64,000 bases of DNA from CAVYOD01 sp963770045. GTDB lineage: Bacteria > Acidobacteriota > Aminicenantia > Aminicenantales > CAVYOD01. How positions within the stretch are numbered: position 1 is the stretch's first letter; the number at the start of each line of letters is the position of its first letter. Location of the stretch: assembly GCA_963770045.1 (NCBI GenBank), contig CAVYOD010000023.1, forward strand, positions 1 to 64,000. The letters are read 5' to 3'. Positions 1 to 7,563 of the stretch are shown here, piece by piece. A program made the position numbers and the translations under genes. Below the pieces are notes generated by a model. That model had not been told where the DNA came from, did not search any database, and was given only the letters and a program-made list of their open reading frames with translations.

Positions 1-71
1 TGAAATTGAATCCAATCCCGGTCATCGCGGAACTTTTTAATCTTTTTGACTAATTCTTCCAACTTATTCAT
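1..71 (-). CDS. MazG-like nucleotide pyrophosphohydrolase, N-terminal fragment (cut by window edge)
   Basis: Reading leftward from an ATG at 71-69, 23 codons are open to the window edge. They read MNKLEELVKKIKKF followed by RDDRDWIQF, which matches from memory the first helix of small MazG/RS21-C6-like NTP pyrophosphohydrolases (pattern K-F-R-D-x-R-D-W-x-Q-F-H). These enzymes hydrolyse non-canonical or excess dNTPs to NMP and pyrophosphate. An AGGA lies a few bases upstream, and the preceding gene stops at 80, so the two are probably co-transcribed. The catalytic EExxE part lies outside the window, so activity cannot be judged. Confidence 0.6.
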   Translation of the reverse strand, partial: MNKLEELVKKIKKFRDDRDWIQF

Positions 72-79
72 CGGTATCC

Positions 80-884
80 TCAAAACATGTTTTGATAATC
101 CGGTGGCACGTTTTCAAAATCTGTCCAAGCAAACCAATTTGTGATTTCTAGATACTCCGCCCATTTGTTGATCATCTCCAAATCGCCTAGATAATCGTCT
201 TTATAATCCAGCGTTATTCTCGCCAGTTCTTCTCCCTTTCTTTTATATTTAAAGTCCCAATACGGTTGAAGGTAATTCGTATTGAGATACAACCCCAAAT
301 ATTTAAAAAAACAATAGTTCATAACGTTAGACACCTCATATATTTTCCGGGGCGTCAAACGCGCTACTCGATTGGTTAAAGCGACTATCGATTCATCGTG
401 TTGTTTTTTTATGGATTGAAGCTGCAACTCTCTCAGCTCCTGATAATCATCATGAATCCATTTTTCAATCATTAGATCAGGAGGTTGATTGGTAACCTGA
501 GTAACAGTGCCGCTATACCACATATTTACGATCTGAGCCAACTGATTAAAAGGCATTGACGAGGATAATTTATTAATATCTTCTTCAATCTCAGTCAGGG
601 CCGTTCTTTTAATATCATTGTTTGTTTTGGGGATTAGCCGATTTTCCTCAGGCACAGCAAACATTCTGATGATATGTCCGCATTCATGGGCGATAAGATG
701 ATTAATCAAATCATTATGCTCGGTTTTGTAATAATATCAAATGGGAGGGCATATTCTTTCTAGCGGGTTTTACCCTAGCGAAATAGGCTAAATCCTTTTT
801 TTCGACAAACTGAAATTTCTTTTTGCTCACGTCTTCTGCAAGCTGAATGATGTTTTTGGTTGATTGAATCAGATCAAGGCTCAA
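80..884 (-). CDS. HExxH metallopeptidase-like protein, one frameshift
   Basis: The first part runs from a TTG at 884 (MSLDLIQSTKNIIQLAEDV...) to about 725; the second runs on in another frame from about 735 to the stop at 80. Removing a one-base slip near 725-730 joins them into about 267 aa. The junction reads ...LLQNRA/EHNDLINHLIAHECGHIIRMF, where HECGH is an HExxH zinc-protease-type motif. The rest shows no domain I recognise. The TTG start overlaps the stop of the upstream TPR gene (TTGA), which suggests translational coupling. No signal peptide is visible, so it is probably cytoplasmic. ImmA/IrrE-like proteases share an HExxH motif, but I see no further similarity. A true pseudogene is possible, although frameshifts are common throughout this window. 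Confidence 0.5.
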
Positions 885-1757
885 TGGACATCCTCAGAAC
901 TGAATAACTTCATGGCGAATTGATATTCTTTCGATAAATCAATGCCAACATCTAAGGAGTGATCTATTCTTTTAAAACCGGCGTACATATAACACACCAA
1001 CTGCAATCCGGTATACTCTCCCTCAAGAAGCTTTATTCTATATTTCTTTTGGGGATTATTAATATCAAGGCCTTCGCGTCCTTTGAGTGCAATTTCAAAT
1101 GAGATATTCCTAACTTCTTCGTCTCGCTTCTGCTTAAAAAGCTGCAAAGCGGCCAAGAGATAAAAAACAGCATCGATTCTGAAGCCTTTGGATTTTAAAT
1201 TACTGACCGCTATTTCTCTAAGACCGTCTTTCGCTAAGTCCTTTATATTTTCCGGCGCATCCAGAGTTAAGAACTTTTCTGAAGAATTCGTCTGCCTTCT
1301 CGTACTCTTCCATGATTTTATACATATGGCCAAGACCGTAGACAGTCATCGGATCTGAAGGATTAATTCGATAGGACTTTTCGAGGTAATAGATCGATTT
1401 CTCTAAATCTGACGATTTCCCAAAGAGACCGCCCAAGTTTCTTAATGCATAGGAATTGTTCGGATCTATCTTTATAGCCTCAAGGAAATATTTTTTGGCA
1501 TTCTCGCTGTCATTTGTTCTTTCATATGCAAAACCTAAAGCGACAAAGGCATTATCGAAATCAGGTTTTAGCTCGACACAACGCTTCAATAAAGGGATCG
1601 CTTTTTCCGGCTGGCCCAATTCCGTAAAACACATTCCGAGGTTATATAACGCATCGATATTTGTGGGATCGTTCTTTATGATTTCCTCAAGAATGTATTT
1701 TGCTTGAACGAGCTTCCCTGATTTAAGTAGTTCGATAACATCATCTATCTTAGCCAT
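881..1757 (-). CDS. TPR-repeat protein with conserved C-terminal region, one frameshift
   Basis: The start is the ATG at 1757 (MAKIDDVIELLKSGK). Residues 1-165 are four to five tetratricopeptide repeats, for example ALYNLGMCFTELGQPEKAI and AFVALGFAYERTNDSENAKKYFL. At about 1265 the frame breaks: ...EFFRKVLNS is followed, one base later, by LDAPENIKDLAKDGLREIAV. Dropping one T restores a single protein of about 291 aa. The C-terminal 125 residues are a non-repeat region (KGFRIDAVFYLLAALQLF, GLQLVCYMYAGF). It is presumably a cytoplasmic protein-interaction scaffold. It heads a likely operon with the HExxH protein and the MazG-like gene. No specific function can be assigned. Confidence 0.6.
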
Positions 1758-1877
1758 CAAGCTTTCAACCAGTCCTCTGCTTCTTAGAATAACTAAGTGG
1801 TAAGATAACATGATGCTGTGTTGCACGTCCAGATGAGTGGGTCTTCTGTGATAGATTGCCCATCCATGCGATTTTTT

Positions 1878-2411
1878 TTAGGAGGTGGCGACCACATCTA
1901 TTTTAGCAGCCACGATGTCTTTCAAGATACCCACGTCATGCCTCCTATGCCACCGTCGATATTCCCATGGAGGAATCGGATTTGGCATCGACCAAAGCCC
2001 TAATTTCTGTCTCCGGGCTTGTTCCTCAGCCTTTGCGAGCACGGGTTCAGACGAATACCTCTTGTAATGCCATGCCAAACCAGCCTTAATAAACTTCCAG
2101 GGACACGTCTTTGCTCTGGACGTAGACTCTGGCGACCGTCCGGCCATACCTGTCCGGGTAGTGCTCCCTGATCTCCACATCCTTGCCGAAAACAAGGGCA
2201 GATGTGAACTGCTTGGCCCTTGTCCCAAAGGCCTGACCCAGCTCAGGGCAGTCTATGCCTTCCAGCCTATTTTGCCTCTCTGCCGGATTTCATCACGGAG
2301 ATGGTATCGCCATCGCTGACGCCGACGCATTTCCCAGTATAGATTTCGCCACAAGAAGGGGGGTGACCAGCAGGAGAAAGAGCAGAGGGGGGAGGGGTTC
2401 ATGTTGCCAGG
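1878..2411 (-). pseudogene. Staphylococcal nuclease-like (SNase) protein, several frameshifts
   Basis: Three frames read in sequence give a thermonuclease-type fold. About 2335-2265 encodes CVGVSDGDTISVMKSG; about 2280-2105 encodes RLEGIDCPELGQAFGTRAKQF, then VEIREHYPDRYGRTVARVYV; about 2110-1878 encodes IKAGLAWHYKRYSSEP, then KAEEQARRQKLGLWSMPNPIPPWEYR. DGDT, the R-L-x-G-I-D-x-P-E block, the GR(T) block and the GLAWHY..Y block are SNase hallmarks. A hydrophobic leader near 2400-2340 suggests export. At least three breaks are needed, more per kilobase than in its neighbours, so this may be a real relic rather than only a base-calling problem. SNases cut DNA and RNA in a Ca-dependent way. Confidence 0.6.
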
Positions 2412-2741
2412 TGGGAATATGCCACAGAACCGGGAGGCCAGGAAAGGTCAAGGCTCAAGGGATGATCTCCCAAGTGAGAAATAAACGTCCTCACTTGCGT
2501 CTGTCTCGGTGAGGCCCTTTTTTCGGGCGTCACGCCGACCCGCATTTGTACGGGGGCTGGTCACCAGCCCCACCGGCCTCCGCCGCCCGCCCATGCCAGA
2601 ATCATGTCAAGAATATGTGGGAGTGTAAAAATTTAGCAGAAAATCGGCCAGTTCGTGTTACTCTACGGCCCCCCTTTTTCTGCTACATTCTCCCGGGGAA
2701 AAGCGGCCTGTAATTTGCCAGCTTTGATGATGTCACGGAAC
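2412..2741. other. Gene-free stretch with one terminator-like hairpin
   Basis: No frame here resembles a protein. CCTCAC at 2489-2494 and GTGAGG at 2509-2514 form a six-base-pair stem followed by CCC and a run of T, which would be a weak rho-independent terminator on the plus strand. No plus-strand gene precedes it, so it may be fortuitous or belong to decayed sequence. Confidence 0.3.
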
Positions 2742-3932
2742 TCAGAACAGAATGTTCTTAATGGTTTCGGATGACTGAACCAGCTTCTTTACGTCATCAT
2801 AGCTCATGAATTGACAAACTTCGGAAAGCTCGCTGTTGGTAAAAGTGCGTCTGCCGATTTGCCTGTCGAAGAGCTGACGACGGCTCTCCGCAGCAACAAC
2901 GAACGCTTTCGGAACCGGATAATCGATTCGAACATCATTCAGACGCAACAAGCCCGAATATACCGAAGTAGAATGCTCGATCTCAAAAAAGCATACTGGG
3001 CGTGCGGTGCCCTTCTTAAACCAAATCACGTCGATCATTTTCGCAATATTAAGCACATCCGGCCCGGCAAAATGCGGTATTTCTGGCAAAGTCAGTGAAG
3101 AGAACGAGGTTTCTTGATAACTTTTGTTTCGATCGTTGCCGGCAATCCAAACATCATGGCCCCTCATCTGACCAATCTTGATAAGGCAATACTGCATGTA
3201 AAGATGCTGTTCGGTTTCCTCGCCCATCTCAGCAGCCGTGCTCGATCGCTCTGGTGTAGGTGGCTCGACCGGAGGTTCCGGCGGAGGTTCAGGTTTAAGT
3301 AAACCGAGCTTGCCGTGGAAAATCAGCTCAACGAACTCATCCGCTAAACTGAGATCCTCAAAACCGCAGCGCTTTTGTAGCGATTTCATTGCCTCGGCGA
3401 TTGCGAGATATCGGACACCGAGCTTTTCGGACATCGGCGTCTTTGGAAGAAGGCCAAGTGCTCTAAGTCCACCATCAACAGCACCATTCCATATTGAATA
3501 TTTCTTATGGTCAATCAGAAAAAGAGCTGTTGAGGCAAAGGCACGGCCTACTCCGGCTAACCGGTAATTGCTCTCAGGGTTGCCAGCAAAATTATAAAAC
3601 CGCTCTTCCAGTGGTTCGGTGCCGTACAAGAGGTAGTCGATTGATCCTCTGATTTTCACAAGGCCATTTTCAATGAAAGTCCTTGGATAAAGCTTGGGGC
3701 CGCCAACGCTCATCTCCCTATAGATTCTCACGGCTTCATTCTCTGAGAGCTTTAGGAGGGCCTCCCTCATCAATAGAGGTCGAATGTTCTCCATCGGCCT
3801 GTCAAACCAGTCACGACGTCGGGTTATATAACTCTTACCATCGAACTCCGACCTGGGCCTTGAAAATTCTGCAACAAGGCTTTTCAATTCCATGTCAGTA
3901 ACAATTTTCCCTTCGATGCTTGGACTTGACAC
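2742..3932 (-). CDS. Uncharacterised protein with PD-(D/E)XK-like C-terminal domain
   Basis: 396 aa from a GTG at 3932, chosen because AGGAG lies about seven bases upstream. The N-terminal 220 residues are a globular region I do not recognise (RRRDWFDRPMENIRPLLM, FYNFAGNPESNYRLAGVGRA). Residues about 216-230 form a Pro/Glu-rich linker (PEPPPEPPVEPPTPE). The C-terminal domain contains IDVIWFKKG, then PVCFFEIEHSTSVYSGLLRL. The D...ExE spacing and the EIEHSTSVYSGLLR block resemble a nuclease-like domain of the PD-(D/E)XK type seen in restriction and defence proteins. That family assignment is inference. No membrane segment is seen. It lies next to the HEPN-motif gene, in the same orientation, in an accessory region. 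Confidence 0.55.
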   Translation of the reverse strand: MSSPSIEGKIVTDMELKSLVAEFSRPRSEFDGKSYITRRRDWFDRPMENIRPLLMREALLKLSENEAVRIYREMSVGGPKLYPRTFIENGLVKIRGSIDYLLYGTEPLEERFYNFAGNPESNYRLAGVGRAFASTALFLIDHKKYSIWNGAVDGGLRALGLLPKTPMSEKLGVRYLAIAEAMKSLQKRCGFEDLSLADEFVELIFHGKLGLLKPEPPPEPPVEPPTPERSSTAAEMGEETEQHLYMQYCLIKIGQMRGHDVWIAGNDRNKSYQETSFSSLTLPEIPHFAGPDVLNIAKMIDVIWFKKGTARPVCFFEIEHSTSVYSGLLRLNDVRIDYPVPKAFVVAAESRRQLFDRQIGRRTFTNSELSEVCQFMSYDDVKKLVQSSETIKNILF

Positions 3933-4211
3933 CTATGTCTCCTCTCGAACTAACTCGCTCGTGACATTCCCCAATTCAATATACCACCTGCAAAGTGGGG
4001 TTTTCAAGCCTGTGAACTCGTTCACTGCATTAGTGGCACATTTGGCTTATGCTTCCTCGACCAACGCTAACAGTACTCATCGGCCGCCGGTCATAACGGC
4101 ACCGCCCGGCCAGTCAGCAGTCACGTGTCCGTCAGCCCGGCCAACCGCTGCCTGGCGTGCTCGACTTCTGACAAGCCAGAGTCGACTGGCACTTGTCATC
4201 TCTCTTGTCAT

Positions 4212-5210
4212 CTAAACAAGGCCTTTTAGCCAGTGGAATAAAGTCTCTGCAGCCTCCCACCAATGAATGACCAAAGTCTTGTTGACGGACACTTTTTCTC
4301 CCCTCTTATCTCTAAAAGTCAGATTTCCCCGATGTACGACCTTATTGCGACATTGAAATAGGTAGTCTATCGAATCGTACTTTTCGGGTTGGTCCCTTTT
4401 AAAGCTTTTGTTAAATGCTTCTAGGGCGACAGCATCAAGAAGATTCAGAACATTCGTTCTAATCTGGGCCTTGTCTTCAAGATACTCAAATGCAGCTCCA
4501 GCTGGCGACCCCGCCGGAAAAAGACAATTCTTCGTTGCAATCTCGCATGCTATCGCAAGTTCAAGTACCGCACGTCTAAGATTGTCTTCGAATATAGCCG
4601 TCTGGGCGTCCGAAAGTACTTGCTCATAGAGCTCAGGCTGGATAGGTTGGATTATAGCTTGTTGAAGTAGAGGAATGGAACTGGGGTCCAGTTTGCCAAC
4701 ACCGATCCCTCCCCATAAACCCGGGGTCATTTTCACAGTATATATATATGGGCCTTTATGGAGAACATGTCCCAATTGGTCAGTCCACTGCTCTATAACA
4801 AAAGAATTATCGAAGGGCGGCAGTTCCTTTAAAAAGGGGGTCTTAAGCCGATACTTAAAAAACCTTATTAGACGATTGACACAACTGCGGGCAGCGTCCC
4901 TGTATTTTTCAGCCCGCTCCCCATAAAATTCAATATTTTTTGTGTAATCTATTCGACCTTTGTCATCTGGCATAGCTCGAGGAGGTTCCTCCGGTTCTTC
5001 CCCAGCTACTTGCAGTAGAACTTGGTCGTATCCCGAGGTAGAATATAACTCGTCAGACTTTTTCCACCTGCTGCCTGAGGTTGAGATCAGTTGAGCTTTT
5101 ATATCGAAAGTATCTATCTTGGTGTCGAAACGCACGGATCCATCTTCTGGCCAGGCAACAAGACATTGCCCTCCGAGTGAACCTTTAAAGTGAGCGACTA
5201 GTTGAAACAT
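4212..5210 (-). CDS. HEPN-motif (Apea-like) protein
   Basis: 332 aa. Residues 1-180 form a domain I cannot place (MFQLVAHFKGSLGGQCLVAWPEDG). The C-terminal 130 residues are helical: AVLELAIACEIATKNCL, then DYLFQCRNKVVHRGNLTF. R-N-K-V-V-H fits the R-x4-6-H motif of HEPN domains, which in many toxin, abortive-infection and CRISPR proteins is the RNase active site. The arrangement resembles Apea-like HEPN proteins. The start ATG lies inside the end of a 36-codon frame (5198-5308), consistent with coupled translation. The neighbouring PD-(D/E)XK-like gene on the same strand suggests a defence or toxin context. Whether this copy is an active RNase cannot be told from sequence alone. Confidence 0.6.
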   Translation of the reverse strand: MFQLVAHFKGSLGGQCLVAWPEDGSVRFDTKIDTFDIKAQLISTSGSRWKKSDELYSTSGYDQVLLQVAGEEPEEPPRAMPDDKGRIDYTKNIEFYGERAEKYRDAARSCVNRLIRFFKYRLKTPFLKELPPFDNSFVIEQWTDQLGHVLHKGPYIYTVKMTPGLWGGIGVGKLDPSSIPLLQQAIIQPIQPELYEQVLSDAQTAIFEDNLRRAVLELAIACEIATKNCLFPAGSPAGAAFEYLEDKAQIRTNVLNLLDAVALEAFNKSFKRDQPEKYDSIDYLFQCRNKVVHRGNLTFRDKRGEKVSVNKTLVIHWWEAAETLFHWLKGLV

Positions 5211-5308
5211 CGTTCTTGCAAAGACTCCTCAATATCCTGGAGCTGATGTAACATCCATCGGTTCTCCCAACGTAAATACTCCAACTCTTTTTTTCCTTCC
5301 TCGTCCAT
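5198..5308 (-). CDS. 36-aa charged helical small protein overlapping the HEPN gene
   Basis: The frame opens with ATG at 5308 and stops with TAG at 5198-5200. It is preceded by GGGAGGGACAA, a strong Shine-Dalgarno at good spacing. The product starts MDEEGKKELEYLRWENRWML and ends QLQDIEESLQERCFN. It is strongly charged, free of Gly/Pro beyond residue 5, and probably one long helix or coiled coil. Its last codons overlap the HEPN gene start by 13 bases. RBS, composition and overlap argue for a real gene, perhaps a small partner or leader for the HEPN protein. I recognise no family. Confidence 0.5.
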   Translation of the reverse strand: MDEEGKKELEYLRWENRWMLHQLQDIEESLQERCFN

Positions 5309-5664
5309 TTGTCCCTCCCGGCTGTGACTAATTTCTTCCTTTCCAACTCACAAGTCAAGCCTGCCCACCTTCTCGCCCTTGGATATAGAAGGCGATTGAT
5401 CATGACGAATTCAAGGCCCAAGTCCCTGCCTCCAAGCGGTTGCGTCAACGGACCTAGGGCATGTCAATCTGTAGGCATGATGACGGGACGAAATCGGACA
5501 GGACAAGGGCTACCTGTTGATTCCAGAATACCTGCAAACGAGTTGAGTCAGACCTCTCCCCGTGTAACGCCGGTGTAACAGAAATTGCCTAAATCTGCCT
5601 AATGGTGCTTAAAAAGAAAACTTGAGGAAAACGCTGATTTTCCCTGATTTGCCGGGATAACAGA
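5309..5664. other. Gene-free stretch, nothing recognised
   Basis: Between the 36-aa gene and the tRNA remnant I find no convincing frame, strong promoter or repeat on either strand. Together with the next spacer it separates the accessory genes on the left from the conserved chromosomal genes on the right. Confidence 0.4.
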
Positions 5665-5731
5665 TGGTGGGCGGTACTGGGTTCGAACCAGTGACCCCCG
5701 GTTTGTAAGACCGATACTCTACCGCAAGCTA
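5665..5731 (-). tRNA. tRNA-Val(UAC)-like remnant lacking the 5-prime acceptor strand
   Basis: Read on the minus strand: D-arm TAGCTTGCGGTAGAGTA, anticodon arm TCGGT-CTTACAA-ACCGG with anticodon TAC (plus 5705-5707), variable loop GGGTC, T-arm ACTGG-TTCGAAC-CCAGT, acceptor strand ACCGCCC, discriminator A, then encoded CCA at 5665-5667. The matching acceptor strand should be GGGCGGT, but the seven bases before position 8 are GTGAAAC and do not pair. So positions 8-76 are kept and 1-7 are lost. This fits a displaced attachment-site copy left by an integrative element, a decayed tRNA gene, or a misassembly at the 5-prime end. Confidence 0.65.
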
Positions 5732-5841
5732 GTTTCACCTCCATTTGGCAAATAAATAACAAAATCTCTTAAAAAACATTGAAATCTTAATGAAGGGAAC
5801 CAACGTATCAAAAACAAGCGAATCCGCTTAATATCAAGGAA

Positions 5842-5907
5842 TTACGTGGCGAGGTCGACGACACTTGCGCGCATGATCTCCGGCGAAACAGATTCAAGAT
5901 CCATCAT
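5842..5907 (-). CDS. 21-codon open frame with strong RBS, possibly a truncated gene start
   Basis: ATG ATG at 5907-5902 is preceded by GGAGGAG at near-ideal spacing, and the frame reads MMDLESVSPEIMRASVVDLAT before TAA at 5842. Downstream, another frame stays open for about 35 codons toward the tRNA remnant (IKRIRLFLIRWFPSL...). This may be the head of a gene broken by a frameshift or by the event that created the remnant. The rest of the 5732-6087 spacer shows no other feature. Confidence 0.25.
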   Translation of the reverse strand: MMDLESVSPEIMRASVVDLAT

Positions 5908-6087
5908 TCAACTCCTCCAAGCTATTTTTCATATTCTTTCTGCTTTTAACAAAAGGAAAGGCTACGAATATGGTAAGTTCATTTAAGCCTGCTATCCGTC
6001 CAAAATATGATAAACTGGTGGCATGCTGAGGCTGCGAACCTCGGGCCATAAAGAGTACAACAGTCATTCACGTTTTATAGGAGGCCA

Positions 6088-6830
6088 AATGAGAAGAAAT
6101 TCTTTGACCAAAGCGCTTCTTTACTTCGGCAATCTTCGTCCTTTCTATTTTTGCCCTCTCCCCTGCCCTGATCTCCCAAGAGCAGGAGATAAAGCCGGTC
6201 CCCGTGGGCCAGCCGATGCCCGATATCGCCCTGCCCAGCTTCCAGGGCGAAACGGTCACCCTCTCCAAGCTCAAAGGCAAGAATGTCCTGATCATCTTCC
6301 CCAGGGGCTATGCCGGAGAGGGCCGCTGGTGCACGATCGACAACTATAAATACGCTGAGCTCGTGGACCTCGAGAAGACCGAGCAGGTCAGGAAAAAATA
6401 CGACCTGGAGATAATCTTCGTTTTCCCCTACGGCAAGGAAATCGTCCAGCAGTGGGTCGACAGCAATCCCGACCAACTGGCCAAGATCAAAGACTGGAAA
6501 TACCCCGTCGAGCCGGACAAGCTCGCAGAAAAGGACAAGCAGATGATGATCCGGGCCAAGGCCGGTTTCCCCAAGGATTTCAGCATGAAGAAAGGCGAAG
6601 TGCCGACCCCCTTCCCCATCCTCATCGACGCAGACCGGAAGCTCTCCAAGGGGCTGGGCATTTTCGCGACCGAATGGGGAGGAAGCAAGGTCGACCAGAA
6701 CATGGCCAGTGAGATGATCGTCGACAAAGACGGCATCGTCCAGTTCAAATATATCGGCCAGAACACCTGGGACCGGCCCGCCTATGCTTATCTTCTGAAG
6801 TTCATCAACTGGATGAATACCTGCAAGTGA
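6088..6830 (+). CDS. Secreted AhpC/TSA-type redoxin-fold protein, one frameshift in the signal peptide
   Basis: AGGAGG at 6079-6084 points to the ATG at 6088. MRRNSLTKALL then shifts frame near 6123 into SAIFVLSIFALSPALISQ, a classic signal peptide, followed by EQEIKPVPVGQPMPDIALPSFQGETVTLSKLKGKNVLIIFPRGY. That last part is the standard start of the peroxiredoxin/thioredoxin-like fold. The segment that normally holds the peroxidatic Cys reads GEGRWCTIDNYKYAEL, with a single Cys and no CxxC. The protein continues through FPILIDADRKLSKGLGIF and ASEMIVDKDGIVQFKYIG. Mature length is about 220 aa, probably periplasmic. It may act as a peroxidase or thiol sensor; the substrate is unknown. It is transcribed alone, with the next gene convergent. 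Confidence 0.7.
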
Positions 6831-6857
6831 TTTTTGGGGGGCGGCCGGAGAGCTCTC

Positions 6858-7322
6858 TCAGTCGGGCGAAGTCAGGGCCTGATAATTGAAATCCCGGTAG
6901 CGCTGGATCACGTCCTCGAGCAGGGTTTCGCGGTTCAGCTTGAGGGCATCCGGCGTCTTCAGGTTCTTCATAAACGCTTCCTCGGTTTCCTCGATATTGC
7001 TGTGAGGATTCTTCCGGCCCTTGATCCTGAGGCGCAGCTTCAGCTCGACGGAGTTTTTCGGCAGCGAAATGATATAGTGAAAATTATCTGTCTTTGACCC
7101 GGGGAAATTGAGCTGGAGGTGGATGAACTTCCCTTTTTCGCTCCAGAATTTGGTCTTGACATCGAACTCGACCAGCTCCTCGGCGAGACTCTCGAAGGCC
7201 GGCTCGGCGATGAACTCGCAGAACTGGTCGAAATTCGTCATCGCTTCGTCTTTGCACTTCTCGATGATCTTGACGTTATCGAAGTAGGTCTTGAGCTCGC
7301 TCTTCCAATTATCCTTCCCCAT
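6858..7322 (-). CDS. Conserved-looking hypothetical protein, 154 aa
   Basis: Starts MGKDNWKSELKTYFDNVKII after GAGAGGAAAGAC, a good RBS. The product is soluble, highly charged and mixed alpha/beta (FDVKTKFWSEKGKFIHLQLNF, FHYIISLPKNSVELKLRLRIKGR), with no signal peptide or membrane segment. I recognise no domain. Its transcript should begin at the promoter at 7473-7499 and carry the structured leader described at 7392-7467, which it shares in type with the GT9 gene upstream. Its function is unknown. Confidence 0.6.
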   Translation of the reverse strand: MGKDNWKSELKTYFDNVKIIEKCKDEAMTNFDQFCEFIAEPAFESLAEELVEFDVKTKFWSEKGKFIHLQLNFPGSKTDNFHYIISLPKNSVELKLRLRIKGRKNPHSNIEETEEAFMKNLKTPDALKLNRETLLEDVIQRYRDFNYQALTSPD

Positions 7323-7391
7323 GTCTTTCCTCTCGCACGCCGATAGGGTGCTATCTTAACACAGTTCTCCAGACCAAGAAAAGAGGGAAGT

Positions 7392-7499
7392 GCCGGCTGA
7401 GGTCAGCAAAAGGGGGTGATGATTGGAAAATTTGAGGGAGCCCTCTCCAGCCGGCGAAAGAGAGCCAATATTATTATATCATAAAAAATAAAAGCGCAA
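7392..7499 (-). promoter_or_regulatory. Leader A: promoter plus 5-prime stem-loop with conserved GCCGGCTGG loop
   Basis: On the minus strand, -35 TTGCGC (7499-7494) and -10 TATAAT (7478-7473) are 15 bases apart. A stem of 8 pairs (two wobbles) forms between 7467-7459 and 7446-7438 around a 12-base loop TTCGCCGGCTGG, starting at the expected transcript end. Downstream come AATCATCACCCCCTTTTGCTG and then CAGCCGGC (7399-7392), exactly complementary to the loop GCCGGCTG. Leader B upstream of the GT9 gene has the same order, loop and downstream complement but a different stem sequence. It precedes the 154-aa gene start by about 70 bases. Confidence 0.5.
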
Positions 7500-7563
7500 C
7501 TTCACAACAAAAAGAAAAGTCCCCCGGGAGGAGATGAGTGGATCCGGCCCGGATCACACAGAT

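Noticed and set aside
2255..2512. Plus-strand open frame of 85 codons
   Set aside because: It overlaps the SNase-like N-terminal region on the other strand, has low-complexity Arg/Gly/Ser composition and no RBS.
3892..4215. Plus-strand open frame of 107 codons in the gap between the PD-(D/E)XK-like and HEPN genes
   Set aside because: Composition is Ser/Thr/Pro-rich without domain features, no RBS, and the first part lies over the opposite gene start.
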